Shown here in pieces: positions 1-9,651 of a stretch of 64,000 nt of DNA (positions are counted from its first letter, which is position 1; each line of letters begins with the position of its first letter). This DNA comes from Phycisphaerales bacterium UBA1845 (GTDB lineage: Bacteria > Planctomycetota > Phycisphaerae > UBA1845): assembly GCA_002338715.1 (NCBI GenBank), contig DDIR01000047.1:6192-70191 (forward strand). Direction: 5' to 3'. The notes beneath the pieces are model-generated. The model ran no database searches. It saw nothing but the letters and a program-made list of their open reading frames with translations, and had not been told where the DNA came from. A program made the position numbers and the translations under genes.

Positions 1-162
1 TTCGTTTGACAGCAATGTGATACGACGATGGGCAGCCGCGGGCAGGTCCCCTTCCAGGCCATCATCGGGCGTCGCGCTGACGCGGTCGGTTTCCCGCATG
101 GGTCCTTTTTTTTCGGTGCGCACGGCGATCGCCAGAATTTTCCTGCCCAATTGTTCACCCAT
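1..162 (-). CDS. MOSC-domain protein, N-terminal part (runs off the window)
   Basis: Translating the minus strand from an ATG at 162 gives 54 open codons to the window edge, beginning MGEQLGRKILAIAVR. The pattern AIAVRTEKKGPM, then GLEGDL, then HRRITLLS matches the start of MOSC (molybdenum cofactor sulfurase C-terminal) domains, which bind sulfur or persulfide through a Cys that would lie further along and is not visible here. GGAG sits about nine bases before the ATG; an in-frame ATG at 177 has no such site. It is divergent from the next gene. The substrate cannot be named from this fragment. Confidence 0.7.
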   Translation of the reverse strand, partial: MGEQLGRKILAIAVRTEKKGPMRETDRVSATPDDGLEGDLPAAAHRRITLLSNE

Positions 163-341
163 TTGATTCGTCTCCATCTGCCCACAAGCCGTATATGAAG
201 TATCAACACTGCAATCGGTCATTCAAGCGATTGTTTGTAACACAAACATTTCACTTGATTGGTGTGTATTGCCTCCGAATCCGTCGATGTATTATAAATT
301 CGTCATCGATTTTGGGCATCAATTTCCGGAGAACATTCAGA

Positions 342-1871
342 ATGCGAATTCACGCGTTTATACTTTGTCTTGCAATGACGTTGGTTCCATCGGCGTACGG
401 TCAACTCACCCCCATCAAGCCACCGCCAATTCCGGACTTCAAGACACCGGTCGATTATACGGCTTGGTATTTCGACGAGTTCGCGCCGAAAAATGATGAT
501 GACGCCCTGCCGATTTACGAGCCGATTCTGTTTGGACCAGAAGCCAATGCGCTGAAACTCGACCCCAAGGGTGATGCGCTCAGGCAGATGCTTGAGGTCC
601 TGGAGAATCCCAAAGAATGGAGGGTGTCCGAAAAGCCGGCACTTGCCAATTGGATCAAGAAACTTGAGCCGAAGTATTTCAAACCATTCATGGACGCTGC
701 GTCCAAGAAGAACATGTCCGTCCGTCGGCTTGAGAATTTCAAGTTCCTGTGCGATCGACCGATTTCAAGATTCGTCAATGGCCGAGCGATCGGACAGATG
801 ATGTTTGCACGCGGTTGGCGCATCGACGGCAACGTCATCAAGACAGAGTATTTGATCGACGCGACGCGGTCGAACCTGGCATTTGCAGATCACCTGTCGC
901 GCTTACCGAGCCTGGAAGAACAGTTCTTCTCATCCGGTCATCGCAACGTGATCTACACGCAGGTACTCACTGCCCTTCGCAGCTTCATGCACCGCAATCA
1001 TGTCTGGGACGAGATCATGACCGGTTTCGACGAATACGACAGCGTCCCGGTCACGCAGCTTTTTGCCCGTTCGCTCTATTTTGCGGAAGCATCCGCGCTT
1101 CAACAGCTTCAGCATTTCTGTATGGATGGCAACGCACAAGGCGATAGCGGAAAGCCAAAAATCAATCAGCAAACCGTGGACCAGTTCTATGGCGCCATGA
1201 GTCGCAAGAGCACGAGAGTCGACCCGACATGCAAAACACTTGCTTCTGCCGATCCCGTGGAACTGGCCAATGCAATCCACAACTATTACGAACAGATGCG
1301 GCAGCTTCTCTGCAGGCCCTACGTCATCGATCTGAAAAATGAAATCGCGAAGATCGAAAACGAATATTGGGAAGGCAAGGCCGGAATGGAGTGCCTGGTT
1401 CCGAAGATCGGCTTTGCCGTGCAAACCTCGTTCCGTACCGAAACCCTGCGCCGGGGGGCCAGGGTATTTCTGGAAAAGGCGATGGAATTCAAACGCACCG
1501 GCGTTTGGCCGCGCGATCCTGAATTCCTCAACAAGCCTGCGCTCGCGATTTGCCGCATCGATCCCTACACGGGTAAAGACTTCCTGTTCCGCCCCGGTGG
1601 CGATGGCGAGTTGGTGTACTCGGTCGGCGTGGACGGCGTAGATGACAAATCCGACGCCAAGAAAGACATCGTTGTCTGGTCGGTCGTGTACACCGAGAAT
1701 CATCCAACGATTCCCCAGGACCCCAAAGACAACCCCACCAACCCTGGCGAAAAAGATTCCGAGACGCCTGATTCAAAACCAACGGAATCAAGCGACGCGA
1801 CTGGCAAGCAGAACGAATCTTCAACCGTGGGTCAATCAAATGAAAAACCGTCAGGGGCCAACAACCCCTGA
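342..1871 (+). CDS. Secreted protein of unknown function
   Basis: A 509-residue protein if started at the ATG at 342, which gives a classic signal peptide (MRIHAFILCLAMTLVPSAYG, cleavage just after). The frame stays open upstream to 195, but those 49 residues are poor coding sequence and would bury the signal peptide. The mature part is mostly helical-looking and rich in charged and aromatic residues. The last 60 residues are a low-complexity tail of Pro, Asp, Ser, Thr and Lys, probably a linker. No catalytic motif was recognised. It lies convergent to fbaB, and its last codons form one arm of the fbaB terminator. Confidence 0.75.
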   Translation: MRIHAFILCLAMTLVPSAYGQLTPIKPPPIPDFKTPVDYTAWYFDEFAPKNDDDALPIYEPILFGPEANALKLDPKGDALRQMLEVLENPKEWRVSEKPALANWIKKLEPKYFKPFMDAASKKNMSVRRLENFKFLCDRPISRFVNGRAIGQMMFARGWRIDGNVIKTEYLIDATRSNLAFADHLSRLPSLEEQFFSSGHRNVIYTQVLTALRSFMHRNHVWDEIMTGFDEYDSVPVTQLFARSLYFAEASALQQLQHFCMDGNAQGDSGKPKINQQTVDQFYGAMSRKSTRVDPTCKTLASADPVELANAIHNYYEQMRQLLCRPYVIDLKNEIAKIENEYWEGKAGMECLVPKIGFAVQTSFRTETLRRGARVFLEKAMEFKRTGVWPRDPEFLNKPALAICRIDPYTGKDFLFRPGGDGELVYSVGVDGVDDKSDAKKDIVVWSVVYTENHPTIPQDPKDNPTNPGEKDSETPDSKPTESSDATGKQNESSTVGQSNEKPSGANNP

Positions 1872-1876
1872 CGGTT
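1843..1876 (-). terminator. Rho-independent terminator of fbaB
   Basis: A perfect 12-bp stem (AACCGTCAGGGG at 1846-1857 with its complement at 1865-1876) and a 7-base loop is followed on the minus strand by TTTTT. It lies about 70 bases past the aldolase stop. The TGA of the convergent gene (1869-1871) lies inside the right arm. In the plus direction only two Ts follow, so any effect that way would be weaker. Confidence 0.8.
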
Positions 1877-1947
1877 CATTGTTGATTCGATGGACTTGTG
1901 GTCATGCGACCATCGGTGACCGCACCACCCCCAGCACCGTGACCGAA

Positions 1948-2997
1948 CTAAGCGACCGTGATCGACTTGTCGAGATAGACGTCCTGAATCAAATTCAGCA
2001 GTTTGACGCCTTCTTCCATCGGACGCTGGAAAGCCTTGCGGCCTGAGATCAAGCCCATTCCGCCCGCACGCTTGTTGATGACTGCGGTCTTGACGGCATC
2101 GGCAAAATCGTTGGCCCCTGACGCACCACCCGAGTTAATCAGGCCCATCTTGCCCAAGTAGCAGCCAGCCACCTGATAGCGGGTCAGGTCAATCGGATTG
2201 TCCGAGGTCAGCTTGTTGTCGACATCCTTGTGGGTCTTCGCGAAATTGATCGCGCTGAATCCGCCGCGGTTCTCGGCTTGCTTCTGTTTGATGATGTCGG
2301 CTTCGATGGTCACGCCGAGGTGGTTGGCCTGACTGGTCATGTCAGCCGCCACATGGTAATCCACGCCGTCTTTCTTAAAGCCATTGTTGCGCAGGTAGCA
2401 CCAAAGCACGGTGACCATTCCCAACTCGTGGGCATGGTGGAACGCTTCGCTGACTTCCTGAATCTGACGATTGGATTCTTCCGAACCAAAGTAAATCGTC
2501 GCACCGACAGCCACCGCGCCCATGTCATACGCCTGTTGCACGTTGGCGAACATGATCTGGTCGTACTTGTTCGGATAGGTCAAAAGCTCGTTGTGGTTGA
2601 GCTTGACGAGAAACGGAATCCGGTGGGCATACTTGCGGGCGACCGCACCCAATACGCCCAGCGTCGAGGCCACGCAGTTGCAGCCGCCTTCGATCGCCAG
2701 CTTGACGATGTTCTCCGGATCGAAATAGATCGGGTTCGGAGCGAAGGACGCGCCAGCCGTGTGCTCAACCCCCTGGTCAACCGGGAGAATCGAGACGAAT
2801 CCGGTGCCGCCAAGGCGTCCGGCATCGAGAATTTGTTGCATGGACCGAATCACGGGGAGCGGGCGATCGGTCCATGAGAAGACATCGTCCACGTAGTTGG
2901 GGCCCGGCAGGGTCAGCAGCGACTGGTCGATGCCCGTACACTTATAGCCAAGCAGCGAATCCGCTTCGCTTCCGAGCAGGTCTAGGATTGCACTCAT
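1948..2997 (-). CDS. fbaB: Class I fructose-bisphosphate aldolase (FbaB/DhnA type)
   Basis: A 349-residue protein, the length of E. coli FbaB (350). It cleaves fructose 1,6-bisphosphate to DHAP and glyceraldehyde 3-phosphate through a Lys Schiff base, in cytosolic glycolysis/gluconeogenesis. Family signatures are [10 protein letters not shown] near residue 70, [11 protein letters not shown] near 128, GATIYFGS, the ADIIKQK strand bearing a Lys in the second half, and the phosphate-binding stretch SGGASG near 290. The ATG at 2997 has GGAG about eight bases upstream. It is a single-gene unit ending in a strong terminator at 1843-1876, convergent with the secreted protein gene. Confidence 0.93.
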   Translation of the reverse strand: MSAILDLLGSEADSLLGYKCTGIDQSLLTLPGPNYVDDVFSWTDRPLPVIRSMQQILDAGRLGGTGFVSILPVDQGVEHTAGASFAPNPIYFDPENIVKLAIEGGCNCVASTLGVLGAVARKYAHRIPFLVKLNHNELLTYPNKYDQIMFANVQQAYDMGAVAVGATIYFGSEESNRQIQEVSEAFHHAHELGMVTVLWCYLRNNGFKKDGVDYHVAADMTSQANHLGVTIEADIIKQKQAENRGGFSAINFAKTHKDVDNKLTSDNPIDLTRYQVAGCYLGKMGLINSGGASGANDFADAVKTAVINKRAGGMGLISGRKAFQRPMEEGVKLLNLIQDVYLDKSITVA

Positions 2998-3293
2998 GGT
3001 TTAAACTCCATTAAAAGCATGTGCGCCAAAGCTGGATTGATCAGTTCAGAGGCTACCATAATTCCTGACACTGGAAAACGGCTCCGACCGGGTCACGAAC
3101 ATGCGACTTGAGGGCGGTATTGCGAAGTGCGTTTCCGTCTGTACTATCGGCGAATTCTGCCGGATCGGCGAATCCGATCCGGGCAGTTGCCCAGGTGCCA
3201 CCGCTGCGGTAGGCTACCGGGGTTTATCAACGAAAAGCTGGGGAAACTGCCGATTTTATTTGGTCCCCGAGATTCACATGAGGAGTGTCCACG

Positions 3294-4841
3294 ATGACCG
3301 AAGCTGACAACGCAACTGCTGAACTGGCCGCAGATGGTGGCGAGGAGCAGTCGCTCCAGGAAAAACTCAAAGGTGCCATCAGCGTCAAAGTGGACGAAAT
3401 TGGCTCCCTTCGCAAGAAAGTCGTTATCACGATCCCGCGTGCGAGCATCGACGAGCAGCTCGACACCCGCTACGACGAACTTCGCGAGAAGGCGTCCGTC
3501 CCGGGTTTCCGTCCTGGCAAGGCTCCGCAGAAGCTCCTCCAGAAGCGGTTCGGCAATGAGGTTGGCGAAGAGGTCAACCAGCAGTTGGTGAGCAGCGCCT
3601 ATCTGGCTGGCATTGAGAAGGAATCGATCGATGCCCTGGGTGATCCGCTGGTGCGCGTCACCGTGTCGGAGAATCGCGCCGACAAGGATGGCAATGCCAA
3701 GCCCGTAGATGTCGAGCAACTTCTGCCGTTGGGCGAAGCCATCAAGCACCTCAAGTGCCCGGCAGAGGGTGACTGGAATGTCGAATGCGAAGTCGAAGTG
3801 CGTCCGGTGTTCGAACTTCCCGAGTTAAAGGGCATCGCGGTTTCCAAGCCCGATTTGAAAATCGCCAAGAAGGACGTGGACGACGAAATCAAGCGCATGA
3901 ACATGATGCGCGGCACATACATGCCTGTCGAAGATGGCAAGACCGTCGCCGACGATGTGATTGTCGGAACGATGAAAGTGATCTGTGACGGCAACACGAT
4001 CAAGACGGAAGACAGCGCTGAATTGGCCGTTCGCGATCAGCGCTACGACGGCATCCTGATGGATGGATTCGGAAAAGCAGCCACCGGCAAGAAAGTCGGC
4101 GACAAGATCGCGTTGAAAGCCACCCTTCCCGACGACTACACCGATGTCGAATTGCGCTCCAAGCCGGCGGAAATTGAACTGACGGTTTCGCAGGTCAAGC
4201 GTCTGGAAGTTCCCGATCTTGACGATGCCTATCTTGCGTCGATCGGATTCGAGAAGCGCGCTGACTTTGAAACCTACATCCAGGACTCGATGCAGCAATC
4301 ACTCGACCAGCAGGTGCGTCGCGAAATGCGGCAACAGGTTAAAGAGTATCTGCTTGAGCAAGCCAACTTCGATGTTCCCGAAGGTGTTTCGCAGCGGCAT
4401 ACCGAGCACCTCGTCGGTCAGCAGATGATGAACCTCTACCGCCAGGGTGTCCCGGACAGCGAGATTTCCAAGCACGCCGATGAGTTGCGTCTGGAAGCCT
4501 CCACCCGTGCCCGCAATGAACTGAAGCTCGTGTTCATTATGGACAAAATCTCGGAAGAGCGGGACATCCAGATCACCGAGGAAGAGGTCAACAACGCCAT
4601 CGCCATGATCGCCGCCCGCCGCAACCGCCGCTTCGACCGCGTCCGGGACGAAATCATCAGCACCGGGCACCTCCGCACGCTTTATGTCCAGCTTCGCGAC
4701 GAGAAGGTCCTCGAAATGCTCCTTGGAGAAGCCGAAATAACCGAAGGCGCCCCCAAGAAGAAGGCTGCGTCCGATAAGAAGACCACCAAGAAGAAGACGG
4801 CAACCAAGACCAAGAAGAAAAAAGCCGATGATAAGGAGTAA
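3294..4841 (+). CDS. tig: Trigger factor, ribosome-associated chaperone
   Basis: A 515-residue protein. The ATG at 3294 is chosen because AGGAG lies eight bases upstream; a GTG at 3285 overlaps that site. The ribosome-docking domain is clear, with the signature GFRPGKAP at about residues 71-78 followed by FGNEV. The middle PPIase region (about 215-300) has the expected size but lacks recognisable FKBP active-site sequence, so isomerase activity is doubtful. The C-terminal helical chaperone arms are present. The protein ends in an unusual Lys-rich tail of about 35 residues. It is co-oriented with two clpP genes downstream, the common tig-clpP order in bacteria, with 127 bases to the first. Confidence 0.93.
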   Translation: MTEADNATAELAADGGEEQSLQEKLKGAISVKVDEIGSLRKKVVITIPRASIDEQLDTRYDELREKASVPGFRPGKAPQKLLQKRFGNEVGEEVNQQLVSSAYLAGIEKESIDALGDPLVRVTVSENRADKDGNAKPVDVEQLLPLGEAIKHLKCPAEGDWNVECEVEVRPVFELPELKGIAVSKPDLKIAKKDVDDEIKRMNMMRGTYMPVEDGKTVADDVIVGTMKVICDGNTIKTEDSAELAVRDQRYDGILMDGFGKAATGKKVGDKIALKATLPDDYTDVELRSKPAEIELTVSQVKRLEVPDLDDAYLASIGFEKRADFETYIQDSMQQSLDQQVRREMRQQVKEYLLEQANFDVPEGVSQRHTEHLVGQQMMNLYRQGVPDSEISKHADELRLEASTRARNELKLVFIMDKISEERDIQITEEEVNNAIAMIAARRNRRFDRVRDEIISTGHLRTLYVQLRDEKVLEMLLGEAEITEGAPKKKAASDKKTTKKKTATKTKKKKADDKE

Positions 4842-4968
4842 TCGCGGCTGATTTGCCGTTTGACGGTTGGCACCTAGAGTCATCCGTCGCACCGATTAGA
4901 AGCCCTCGCGGCGCAGTCGGATCGCGCCTGTTGGTCACAATGGATTGTCCTGAAAGAAGGAATGCACG

Positions 4969-5601
4969 ATGCACGAAATCGGTCACCTACCGATCCCGAC
5001 GATGAATCAGTTCCCGGCCTACCAGCGCACCCGCGAGATGTCGATCGAGGACATGCTGCTGGAAAACCGGATCATTTTCCTCGCCGGTCCCATCACCGAA
5101 CGAACCGCCAGCGCCACGATCATGCGCCTGCTGTACCTGCAGTCGATCAAGCGCGACCAGGACATCAACCTTTACATCAACTCGCCGGGCGGCTTGGTGG
5201 ACCAGACGCTCGCGATCTACGACACCATGCAATTGGTGGGTTGCAAGATCGCGACGTACTGCATCGGTCAAGCCGCGAGCGGTGCGGCTGTCGTGTTGAT
5301 GGCCGGCACCAAGGGCAAGCGATTCATCCTGCCCAACGCCAAGATCATGCTCCATCAGCCCTATGGCGGTATCACCGGGCAAGCCGAAGACATCCGCATC
5401 CAAGCCGAAGAAGTCCTTCGCGACAAAAAGCGTCTCAACGAAATCATCTCAGAGACGACCGGCAAGACCGTTCAACAAGTGACTGAAGACACCGAGCGCG
5501 ATCGTTACCTCAACGCCAAAGAAGCGCTGGAGTACGGCGTCGTCGATGAGATTCTCGATCACGGCCCCAACGCTGACAAAGACAAGAAGAAGAAAAAGTA
5601 A
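4969..5601 (+). CDS. clpP: ATP-dependent Clp protease proteolytic subunit, copy 1
   Basis: A 210-residue ClpP serine peptidase; tetradecamers degrade proteins fed by ClpX/ClpA/ClpC. The triad is visible: Ser104 in GQAASGA, His129 in MLHQPYGG, Asp178 in TERDRYL. GQAASGAA replaces the more usual AASMGA, so Met after the nucleophile is Gly. The protein ends in DKDKKKKK, an added basic tail. The ATG at 4969 follows a GAAGGAA site (about 4956-4962). It is followed after 98 bases by a second clpP, suggesting either a mixed two-ring peptidase or specialised paralogues, as in other bacteria with paired ClpPs. Confidence 0.95.
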   Translation: MHEIGHLPIPTMNQFPAYQRTREMSIEDMLLENRIIFLAGPITERTASATIMRLLYLQSIKRDQDINLYINSPGGLVDQTLAIYDTMQLVGCKIATYCIGQAASGAAVVLMAGTKGKRFILPNAKIMLHQPYGGITGQAEDIRIQAEEVLRDKKRLNEIISETTGKTVQQVTEDTERDRYLNAKEALEYGVVDEILDHGPNADKDKKKKK

Positions 5602-5699
5602 TCGCGGATAACAATCACGCGGCGAAAACTCTGACGTCATTGGATCGCGAGTCAACTGAAACAGGTTAGAAACGCCACAACTGGGCGAGGGAATACAAA

Positions 5700-6308
5700 A
5701 TGGCTTCCATGAATTACAACATCCCGTTTGTCATTGAATCATCCGGACGCGGCGAGCGCGCCTACGACATCTTCTCGCGACTGCTCAAGGACCGCATTGT
5801 CTTTTTGGCCGGCGGGGTGGATGACGATTCGGCAAACCTGATCGTCGCCCAGATGCTGTTTCTCTCGAACGAAGATCCGAAAGCAGACATTCACTTCTAC
5901 ATCAATTCGCCCGGTGGAAGTGTGTCAGCCGGTTTGGCGATTTACGACACCATGCAGTTCCTGCGCTGCCCCGTCGCGACGTATTGCGTCGGCATGGCGG
6001 CTAGCATGGGTGCGGTGCTGCTTTGTGGTGGCGAAAAGGGCAAACGTTACACCCTGCCGAATTCACGCGTCCTGCTCCATCAGCCGCTGCTTGGCGGCGT
6101 CATGCAGGGTAGCGCGACCGACCTCGCCATCGAAGCCGAAGAAATCGTCCGACTCCGCAAACGCCTCTACGAAATCATTTCCTCACGTAGCGGCAAGCCG
6201 ATGGCACAGGTCGAAAAGGACTGCGACCGCAACAAGTGGCTCGAATCCGGCGAAGCCATCGATTACGGCTTGGCAGACGTCATGCTCGAACGCATGCCCG
6301 AAGCGTAA
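5700..6308 (+). CDS. clpP: ATP-dependent Clp protease proteolytic subunit, copy 2
   Basis: A 202-residue ClpP with the canonical triad: Ser102 in GMAASMGA, His127 in LLHQPLLGG and Asp176 in DCDRNKW. It is closer to textbook ClpP around the nucleophile than the upstream copy, and has no Lys tail. The oligomerisation strands [19 protein letters not shown] are intact. A second in-frame ATG three codons in (MASM) could also be used. GAGGG lies about ten bases before the ATG. No clpX follows in this window; the next gene is an unrelated phosphatase. Confidence 0.95.
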   Translation: MASMNYNIPFVIESSGRGERAYDIFSRLLKDRIVFLAGGVDDDSANLIVAQMLFLSNEDPKADIHFYINSPGGSVSAGLAIYDTMQFLRCPVATYCVGMAASMGAVLLCGGEKGKRYTLPNSRVLLHQPLLGGVMQGSATDLAIEAEEIVRLRKRLYEIISSRSGKPMAQVEKDCDRNKWLESGEAIDYGLADVMLERMPEA

Positions 6309-6454
6309 GCAAACTCCGCCAGAGATCAGGATGCGATATCCGTTCAGGCGTGCAAAATCGCATAGCCCAGCCGACGTGCGCCCACAAGTCGAATCAACGT
6401 GGCGGCAATTCACCGTCACTTGCATTTGTGGATTGAAGCTGGGATTCTACAGGC

Positions 6455-7717
6455 ATGTCCACCCCAAATGCTGAACGCCAGATTGCAGACCTCACCACGC
6501 TTCTGGACATTTCGCGCCGCCTTGGTGCCACGACCGAGCTGATTCCGCTGCTTGAGGAAATCGCCGAGGCTTCCAATCACATTCTCAATTGTGAACGCAC
6601 GAGCGTTTTTTTGTACGACCCCAAAGCCCACGAGCTCTATAGCCAGGTCGCAACAGGAACCAGCGAAATTCGATTCAGCGCCGACCGCGGCATCGCCGGT
6701 GAGAGCATTCGCACGGGCAACGTCATCAACGTCCCCGACGCCTACGCCGACGCCCGCTTCAATCAGGACATCGACAAAGCCACCGGATTCAAGACCCGCA
6801 ACCTGTTAACGTTTCCGATGCGCGGGCACGATCGGTCGCTCGTGGGCGTCCTCCAGGTGCTCAACCGCAAGGGCGGTCCGTTTGAAGAGCGCGATGAGGA
6901 GTTGGCTGACACGCTCAGTTCGCTGGCGGGTGTCGCGATTCAACGTCAGCGATTGATCGACGAATACACCGAGAAGCGGCGGATCGAGCGCGATCTTGCC
7001 GTCGCCCGCGACATTCAGCAATCGCTTCTTCCGCAAAGCGACCCCAAAGTCAAAGGTTACGAAATTGCCGGATTTAATCTGCCGGCAGACGAAACCGGAG
7101 GCGATTGCTACGACTTTCTCGAGTTGGGCGATCATCTGACGGGATTGGTCATTGCCGATGCGACCGGTCACGGGATTGGGCCCGCTCTTCTGGTGTCGCA
7201 GTTTCTCGCGATGGTCAAGGCATTGGCCACGACAGACAACGACCCGCTGTCCGTGTTGAGCAAAGTTAATGCGCTTCTTGGTGATGAGATTCCCAACAAC
7301 ATGTTCATCACCTCGTTTCTCGGCATCGTCGACAGCAAAGCCAACACGATCAACTATCTCAGCGCCGGGCATGGCCCCCTGATTCACTACCGTCGATCAG
7401 ACGGTCAAGTGGCCGAGATGCAAGCCGACACGATCCCGCTGGGCATACTCGACCCGCTCGTCGTGGTCCCGCCCCCCACGATCGAGATGGAACCGGGCGA
7501 TATCTTCCTGCTGATCACCGACGGCATGTTTGAATGGAACAATGAATCGGGCGAGCAGTACGGCATTGAACGGATCATTGAGACGCTGCGTGACAACCCG
7601 GATGCCACAGCCAGCGAGTTGATCGAGTTGATGCGTTCGCGACTTAAACAGTTCGTGGGCAACATGCCGCAACCGGACGATTTGACGGCCATCGTCGCCC
7701 GCCGCCTGCCGGCTTAA
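6455..7717 (+). CDS. GAF-domain PP2C-type (SpoIIE/RsbU-like) phosphatase
   Basis: A 420-residue cytosolic protein. An N-terminal GAF sensor domain spans about residues 20-165. A linker with DIQQSLLP, the usual entry to RsbU-type enzymes, leads to a SpoIIE/PP2C phosphatase domain (about 200-420). Metal-binding acidic motifs are present: GGDCYDF, ADATGHGIG, LITDGMFEW and the terminal DDLTAIV. Relatives dephosphorylate anti-sigma-factor antagonists in partner-switching or output of two-component systems. No antagonist or anti-sigma kinase gene is next to it, so its target is unknown. It stands 146 bases after clpP copy 2 and may be a separate unit. Confidence 0.88.
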   Translation: MSTPNAERQIADLTTLLDISRRLGATTELIPLLEEIAEASNHILNCERTSVFLYDPKAHELYSQVATGTSEIRFSADRGIAGESIRTGNVINVPDAYADARFNQDIDKATGFKTRNLLTFPMRGHDRSLVGVLQVLNRKGGPFEERDEELADTLSSLAGVAIQRQRLIDEYTEKRRIERDLAVARDIQQSLLPQSDPKVKGYEIAGFNLPADETGGDCYDFLELGDHLTGLVIADATGHGIGPALLVSQFLAMVKALATTDNDPLSVLSKVNALLGDEIPNNMFITSFLGIVDSKANTINYLSAGHGPLIHYRRSDGQVAEMQADTIPLGILDPLVVVPPPTIEMEPGDIFLLITDGMFEWNNESGEQYGIERIIETLRDNPDATASELIELMRSRLKQFVGNMPQPDDLTAIVARRLPA

Positions 7718-7771
7718 CGCAACCCAAGCTCAATCGTGGTGATGCCCCACCGCCGACATTCCCACCGCCGC

Positions 7772-7797
7772 CATTCCCGCGCACGTGGGAATCCAGG
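7772..7797. repeat. Palindromic ATTCCC...GGGAAT repeat, copy 1
   Basis: CATTCCCGCG-CACGTGGGAATCCAGG lies between two convergent genes. The same CATTCCCGCGnnnGCGGGAATCCAGG element recurs at 45212, 61537 and, inverted, 61647. The core ATTCCC-N8-GGGAAT has the same form as the dRS3 repeats described in Neisseria and similar intergenic repeats elsewhere. Confidence 0.7.
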
Positions 7798-7839
7798 GGA
7801 ATGCGAACCCGGTCTTGGTCGACCTTGAAGCAATTGAAC

Positions 7840-8877
7840 TTATGCGACCACGCGGAGTTGGTCGGCGTGGGATTGGATCCAGCGGACCTTGCGTCGCACC
7901 ATTTGCATAAAACCAAAACCACCAAAGCGACCGAAGGTTCCCGTCGCGGCGATGGGCAGGACAGCTTCTGCAATGAGGGCTTCAATCATCAGGTGCGGAA
8001 GCAGTTCCATACGCGATTCATCGATGGGGCTGTGTTCCTCGTAACCGGAGAGGAACTCGCGAATGCGAAGGAGGTCGAGATGGTCGGGCCAGGAGTCGGG
8101 CGTACCGCTGGCGATGATTGAAAACTGCAGCGCACCATTGGCGATATCGCAGGTTGGCTTGCCGGGTTTGGCGCAATCATAATCGACGACCGCGAGCACT
8201 TCGCCGCGCTTGTAGAGAATGTTGCCCGGGTGCCAATCGGAGTGGGTCACGGATTCGGGCCATTCGGCGAACCCGGCTTGCTCGACCTTGTCGGCTGCGG
8301 ATGTGTACGCTTCAAACAGGAAACTCGTCAGCGCCAACACTTCAGCTTCTTTGCCGGCTGCACTGTCATGGGCGGTGACACTGGTTGGCACTGCATTCAA
8401 GCCAGTCTGCACGCCCAGGGCATCGTGGTATCCCGAACTCGCGAATGACCGCGCATCGGGAAAGTCGGCGAGATCGGAATGAAACTCCGCGAGCACCCGA
8501 CCGGCAGCCCTGGTTTCCCTGGGTTCGCCGGAGTAGGGATGACCCGAGACATATTCGAATACTTCGTACAACGATTCGCCCAGTGCCAAAATTGTGTCAC
8601 TGGACCCGACGGGACACTGCAACCTGGGCAACGGAAAATTCTTTTCGACCAGGTGATGCTGAATCGCGTGCGTGTAGGTCACGCGTTCCAATCCGCCACG
8701 GTCAGCCGCCCGCTTTTTGAGCAGGTATTTGCCGGAGTCTGTGACGATTCCCAGCTTGGGACTGCGGCGTGAACCGCGCTTGAACTCGGTGATGGATTCG
8801 ATCACGCCGAGGTTGTAGTGACTCAGCACAATCGCAAGTTCATCAGTCGCAAAAGTGTCGCGGGTTGGCGGCGGCAA
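7840..8877 (-). CDS. Aminoglycoside phosphotransferase/homoserine kinase-fold kinase
   Basis: A 345-residue member of the APH (PF01636-type) protein-kinase-like family. The catalytic Brenner motif HSDWHPGNILY is near residue 213 and the metal-binding DYDCAKPG near 234. The N-terminal lobe has GIVTDSGKYLLKKRA, with the ATP-contacting Lys. The initiator is probably TTG at 8877, preceded by AAGGTGAG. Homologues phosphorylate small molecules such as homoserine, choline, fructosamine or sugars as well as antibiotics; the substrate here is not predictable, and nothing marks it as a resistance gene. It is divergent from the HD-domain gene, with about 140 bases between them. Confidence 0.82.
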   Translation of the reverse strand: MPPPTRDTFATDELAIVLSHYNLGVIESITEFKRGSRRSPKLGIVTDSGKYLLKKRAADRGGLERVTYTHAIQHHLVEKNFPLPRLQCPVGSSDTILALGESLYEVFEYVSGHPYSGEPRETRAAGRVLAEFHSDLADFPDARSFASSGYHDALGVQTGLNAVPTSVTAHDSAAGKEAEVLALTSFLFEAYTSAADKVEQAGFAEWPESVTHSDWHPGNILYKRGEVLAVVDYDCAKPGKPTCDIANGALQFSIIASGTPDSWPDHLDLLRIREFLSGYEEHSPIDESRMELLPHLMIEALIAEAVLPIAATGTFGRFGGFGFMQMVRRKVRWIQSHADQLRVVA

Positions 8878-9015
8878 TGCTCACCTTCTGTTGGCAATCG
8901 AATGGAACATGTTTGCTTGTAACCGTTAAGGTGATCATAATCGACGTGTGGGAAAAACGTCAAACAAATGCTTTGCTGGCGGATCAATAGTGTGCAGAGC
9001 GTGGATATCCATCGC

Positions 9016-9594
9016 ATGAATCGACAACAGGCCTGGGACATCCTGACCGAACATGTCAAAAGTGAATCGCTTCGCCGGCATTGTATCGCCGTCGAGAGCG
9101 CCATGGTCCACTTTGCCCGCTTGGGCGGGCACGATGAGGAAACGTGGTCTGTCACTGGACTGCTCCACGACTTTGATTACGAGTTGTTCCCCAATCCACC
9201 GGATCATACCCGCGAAGGCGCGAAGATACTCAAAGAACGCGGTGTCCCCGATGAAGTCATCGACGCAATCCTTTCGCACGCCGACTGGAATCTCGACACC
9301 CATCCTCGCAATACCCCGCTCCGCAAGACGCTCTTCGCTGTCGACGAACTCTGTGGATTTATCCACGCGGTGGCCCGACTTCGCCCGGGCAAGCTCGACG
9401 GTTTGTCGGCCAAGAGCGTGAAGAAGAAAATGAAGCAGGCATCCTTCGCAGCCGCCGTCAGTCGTCAGGACATCATCGACGGCGCCGCCCTGCTCGAAAT
9501 CGAATTGGACGAATTGATCAACCACTGCGTCCAAGCGCTGACAACGGTGGCAGATGAGCTCGATTTACAGGCGGAGAGTGACTCAGCCGACTGA
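9016..9594 (+). CDS. HD-domain hydrolase (HDIG type)
   Basis: A 192-residue metal-dependent phosphohydrolase-type protein starting at ATG 9016 (MNRQQAWDIL). The open frame begins at 8968, but the first 16 codons look non-coding. HD motif residues are His22 (LRRHC), His51-Asp52 (LLHDFDY) and a later HADW at 88-91. The short form with LLHDFDYELFP matches a widespread family of small HD proteins annotated as HDIG-domain proteins, whose substrates are mostly unknown. The last 40 residues are acidic and Leu-rich. Confidence 0.82.
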   Translation: MNRQQAWDILTEHVKSESLRRHCIAVESAMVHFARLGGHDEETWSVTGLLHDFDYELFPNPPDHTREGAKILKERGVPDEVIDAILSHADWNLDTHPRNTPLRKTLFAVDELCGFIHAVARLRPGKLDGLSAKSVKKKMKQASFAAAVSRQDIIDGAALLEIELDELINHCVQALTTVADELDLQAESDSAD

Positions 9595-9651
9595 GCTGCG
9601 GAATGGCGAAAAATTGCTGCGAATGGATCGCGGGCCGATCGATGCGTCGAT

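Noticed and set aside
7840..8877. Antibiotic-resistance phosphotransferase
   Set aside because: The kinase fold is shared with many metabolic kinases, and nothing in sequence or context points to aminoglycosides.
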